A stretch of DNA of 64,000 nucleotides from Hyphomicrobiales bacterium (lineage in GTDB: Bacteria; Pseudomonadota; Alphaproteobacteria; Rhizobiales; Xanthobacteraceae), in assembly GCA_003135415.1 (NCBI GenBank), contig PLBP01000017.1:62001-126000 (forward strand), in the 5' to 3' direction. A program made the translations under genes and the position numbers. The notes under the pieces were generated by a model, which was not told the DNA's origin, ran no database searches, and was given only the letters and a program-made list of their open reading frames with translations. Every line of letters begins with the position of its first letter. The first letter of the stretch is position 1. This document shows, piece by piece, positions 62,744 through 64,000 of this stretch.

Positions 62744-63751
62744 TCAGCCGGCGACCTTGCGCGGGGCGCGGCGCGGCACGGCGGAGGACCCGCCTTCCAG
62801 GCACTGGATCGCAATCTCGAGGCTCGCGACACCCTCGTCGCCGCCGACGACCGGCTTCTCGTCGTCGCGGATCGACTTCACGAAAGCCAAAAGCTCGGCG
62901 CGCAACGGCTCGGCGTGGCCGACCGACAGATGCCGCATCGAATAGCTGCCGTCGGGCTGGAAGCCGAAGCACTCGGTCACCTGCCGTGTCAGAAGATCGC
63001 CGATCACGTATTTGTCGCGCGTCGCGACGTGCACGGTGCGCGCCTTGAAGGGCGTCAGCCAATTGGTGTTGATGTGGGCGAGAACGCCGGAAGCGGTGCG
63101 GAATTGCAGCAGCGCGATATCCTCGCGCGCGGCGCGCGCTTTCGTCAGCTGCGGCTGCACCTCGACGATCTCGGAGCCGGTGAACCAGCGGATAAGATCG
63201 ATGTCGTGCACGGCGAGATCGATGACGACGCCGACATTCGACATGCGCGGCGGGAACGGGCCGACGCGGGTGATCGCGATCGAAAGAATATCCTCGGCCG
63301 ATATGGCCTGCTTGATCGCCTGCACCGTCGGATTGAAGCGCTCGATATGGCCGACCATTAGCTTCACGCCCTTGCGGCGGGCGGCGGCGACGATCTGGCG
63401 GCCCTCTTCCACCGTCGGCGCGATCGGCTTCTCGACCAGGAGGTTGACGCCGGCCTCGATGCATTCGAGCGCGATCGAATGATGAAGGTGGGTGGGTGCC
63501 GCGACGATCACGGCATCGACCCCGAGGCCGATCAACGTGTTGTGGTCGGCGACCGCGTCACAATGGACTGCTTTCGCGACTTTCAGCGCCAGGCTGCGGT
63601 CGGGGTCGGCGATGGCGACGAGTTCGATGCCGGGCACCTCGGCGAGCACGCGGGCATGGTTCGAGCCCATGACGCCGACGCCAATAATGCCGAAGCGAAG
63701 ACGGTCCGGGGGTACCTCGCGCGTTTTCGCGCGTTCCGAAGTTGCCGGCAT
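62744..63751 (-). CDS. Gfo/Idh/MocA-family sugar dehydrogenase (WlbA/WbpB-like)
   Basis: The 335-residue protein has a Rossmann motif GIIGVGVMGSNHARVL (about 21-36), EKPIAP for the catalytic Lys, and VDLAVHDIDLIRWF with the active-site His/Asp. It oxidises or reduces a UDP-sugar using NAD. With the next gene, which aminates the product, it would make a 3-amino sugar acid for capsule or O-antigen. The start at 63751 gives a typical length. No sugar transferase is in the window. Confidence 0.87.
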   Translation of the reverse strand: MPATSERAKTREVPPDRLRFGIIGVGVMGSNHARVLAEVPGIELVAIADPDRSLALKVAKAVHCDAVADHNTLIGLGVDAVIVAAPTHLHHSIALECIEAGVNLLVEKPIAPTVEEGRQIVAAARRKGVKLMVGHIERFNPTVQAIKQAISAEDILSIAITRVGPFPPRMSNVGVVIDLAVHDIDLIRWFTGSEIVEVQPQLTKARAAREDIALLQFRTASGVLAHINTNWLTPFKARTVHVATRDKYVIGDLLTRQVTECFGFQPDGSYSMRHLSVGHAEPLRAELLAFVKSIRDDEKPVVGGDEGVASLEIAIQCLEGGSSAVPRRAPRKVAG

Positions 63752-63871
63752 GATTATTATTTTCCCCTGTCCCGGGCCGCGTTTTTTCCTACCACGCCCC
63801 ACGGCATCAGGCGACAGCCCCGGCGGAAGCCCCACTCACAAATGATGTCAATGGTTTACAGGGGAAGTGCC

Positions 63872-64000
63872 TTATTCCGCGGCAGTGCGTCGCACGTTTC
63901 CCGCTTTCAGGCTCAGCCCCGCGGCCAGCGTGTCAGCGCGGAAGGCCTTTACGCCCTCGAGCGAAAGATCCTCGGCGGTCTTGCTTCCGAGTGCCGGCAG
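63872..64000 (-). CDS. Unrecognised gene, 3' end only
   Basis: A frame enters from the right edge and stops at 63872-63874. The last 42 codons read LPALGSKTAEDLSLEGVKAF, RADTLAAGLSLKAGNV and RRTAAE. The codon use is like neighbouring genes and the spacing to the sugar dehydrogenase start is about 120 bases. Too little is visible to name it; a weak likeness to alanine-dehydrogenase C-termini (ADP.LAAGLN.x.G.V) was noted but is not reliable. Confidence 0.45.
   Translation of the reverse strand: MPALGSKTAEDLSLEGVKAFRADTLAAGLSLKAGNVRRTAAE

Noticed and set aside
63872-64000. Naming the cut right-edge gene alanine dehydrogenase
   Set aside because: Only 42 C-terminal codons are visible and the match is too weak.

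Overview
The window is GC-rich, densely coded bacterial DNA. Gene content points to an alphaproteobacterium of the Hyphomicrobiales (Rhizobiales), probably near Bradyrhizobiaceae/Xanthobacteraceae. The evidence is a dksA-fliX-flagellar neighbourhood, an alphaproteobacterial single-Cys DksA, a CheZ of the alphaproteobacterial kind, a DgcA-type epimerase, a thioredoxin-reductase-like ferredoxin reductase beside an adrenodoxin-type ferredoxin, and palindromic intergenic repeats of the rhizobial type. No rRNA, tRNA, CRISPR array, transposase, integrase or phage gene was seen.

Layout. 1-2.6 kb: the 5' part of a secreted trypsin-like protease, a REC-GGDEF protein whose receiver lacks its phospho-acceptor Asp, and a fragment of an ABC substrate-binding protein. 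2.6-5.3 kb: dksA, then a decayed flagellar locus (fliX with two frameshifts, no flgI, flgJ with an internal stop, intact flgN, flgE with a stop, a frameshift and most of its 3' end lost). 5.5-13 kb: a MoxR ATPase, an amidase, a 917-residue FAD oxidoreductase with an unusual membrane-plus-11-residue-repeat tail, a SixA-like phosphatase and lactate permease. 13-27 kb: small membrane and secreted proteins, a HisKA_2-type sensor kinase, a peptidoglycan amidase, an interrupted metallo-beta-lactamase-fold gene, a cold-shock gene with a structured leader, the VWA partner expected for the MoxR ATPase but 16 kb away, a ferredoxin/ferredoxin-reductase pair, an SDR and an Hpt protein.

27-43.3 kb: a 1132-residue membrane coiled-coil protein, an AraC regulator, an Mla lipid-transport operon (mlaE with an N-terminal STAS domain, mlaF, mlaD), a dipeptide epimerase, an MFS transporter, intact cheZ, a soluble chemoreceptor with a possible globin sensor, a PLP dehydratase, an MgtC-family protein and an FAH-family hydrolase. 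43.3-49.1 kb: a six-gene copper-handling run on the minus strand (Met/Cys-rich secreted protein, HMA-DsbD-cupredoxin fusion, CopA ATPase, Cys-rich small protein, CopC, CopD), with a perfect 20-bp palindrome just upstream.

49.2-64 kb: thiD/thiE, a stand-alone RAM domain, a DMT exporter, a di-haem cytochrome c, a molybdopterin dehydrogenase large subunit carrying an in-frame palindromic insertion, an RND pump with its lipoprotein adaptor, murJ, and an aminotransferase plus Gfo/Idh/MocA dehydrogenase that probably make a diamino sugar for surface polysaccharide. The right edge cuts an unrecognised gene.

The main candidates for novelty are the FAD oxidoreductase fused to ten 11-residue repeats, the palindromic element read through as protein inside the molybdopterin dehydrogenase, and a lineage that seems to be losing its flagellum while keeping CheZ and a soluble receptor.
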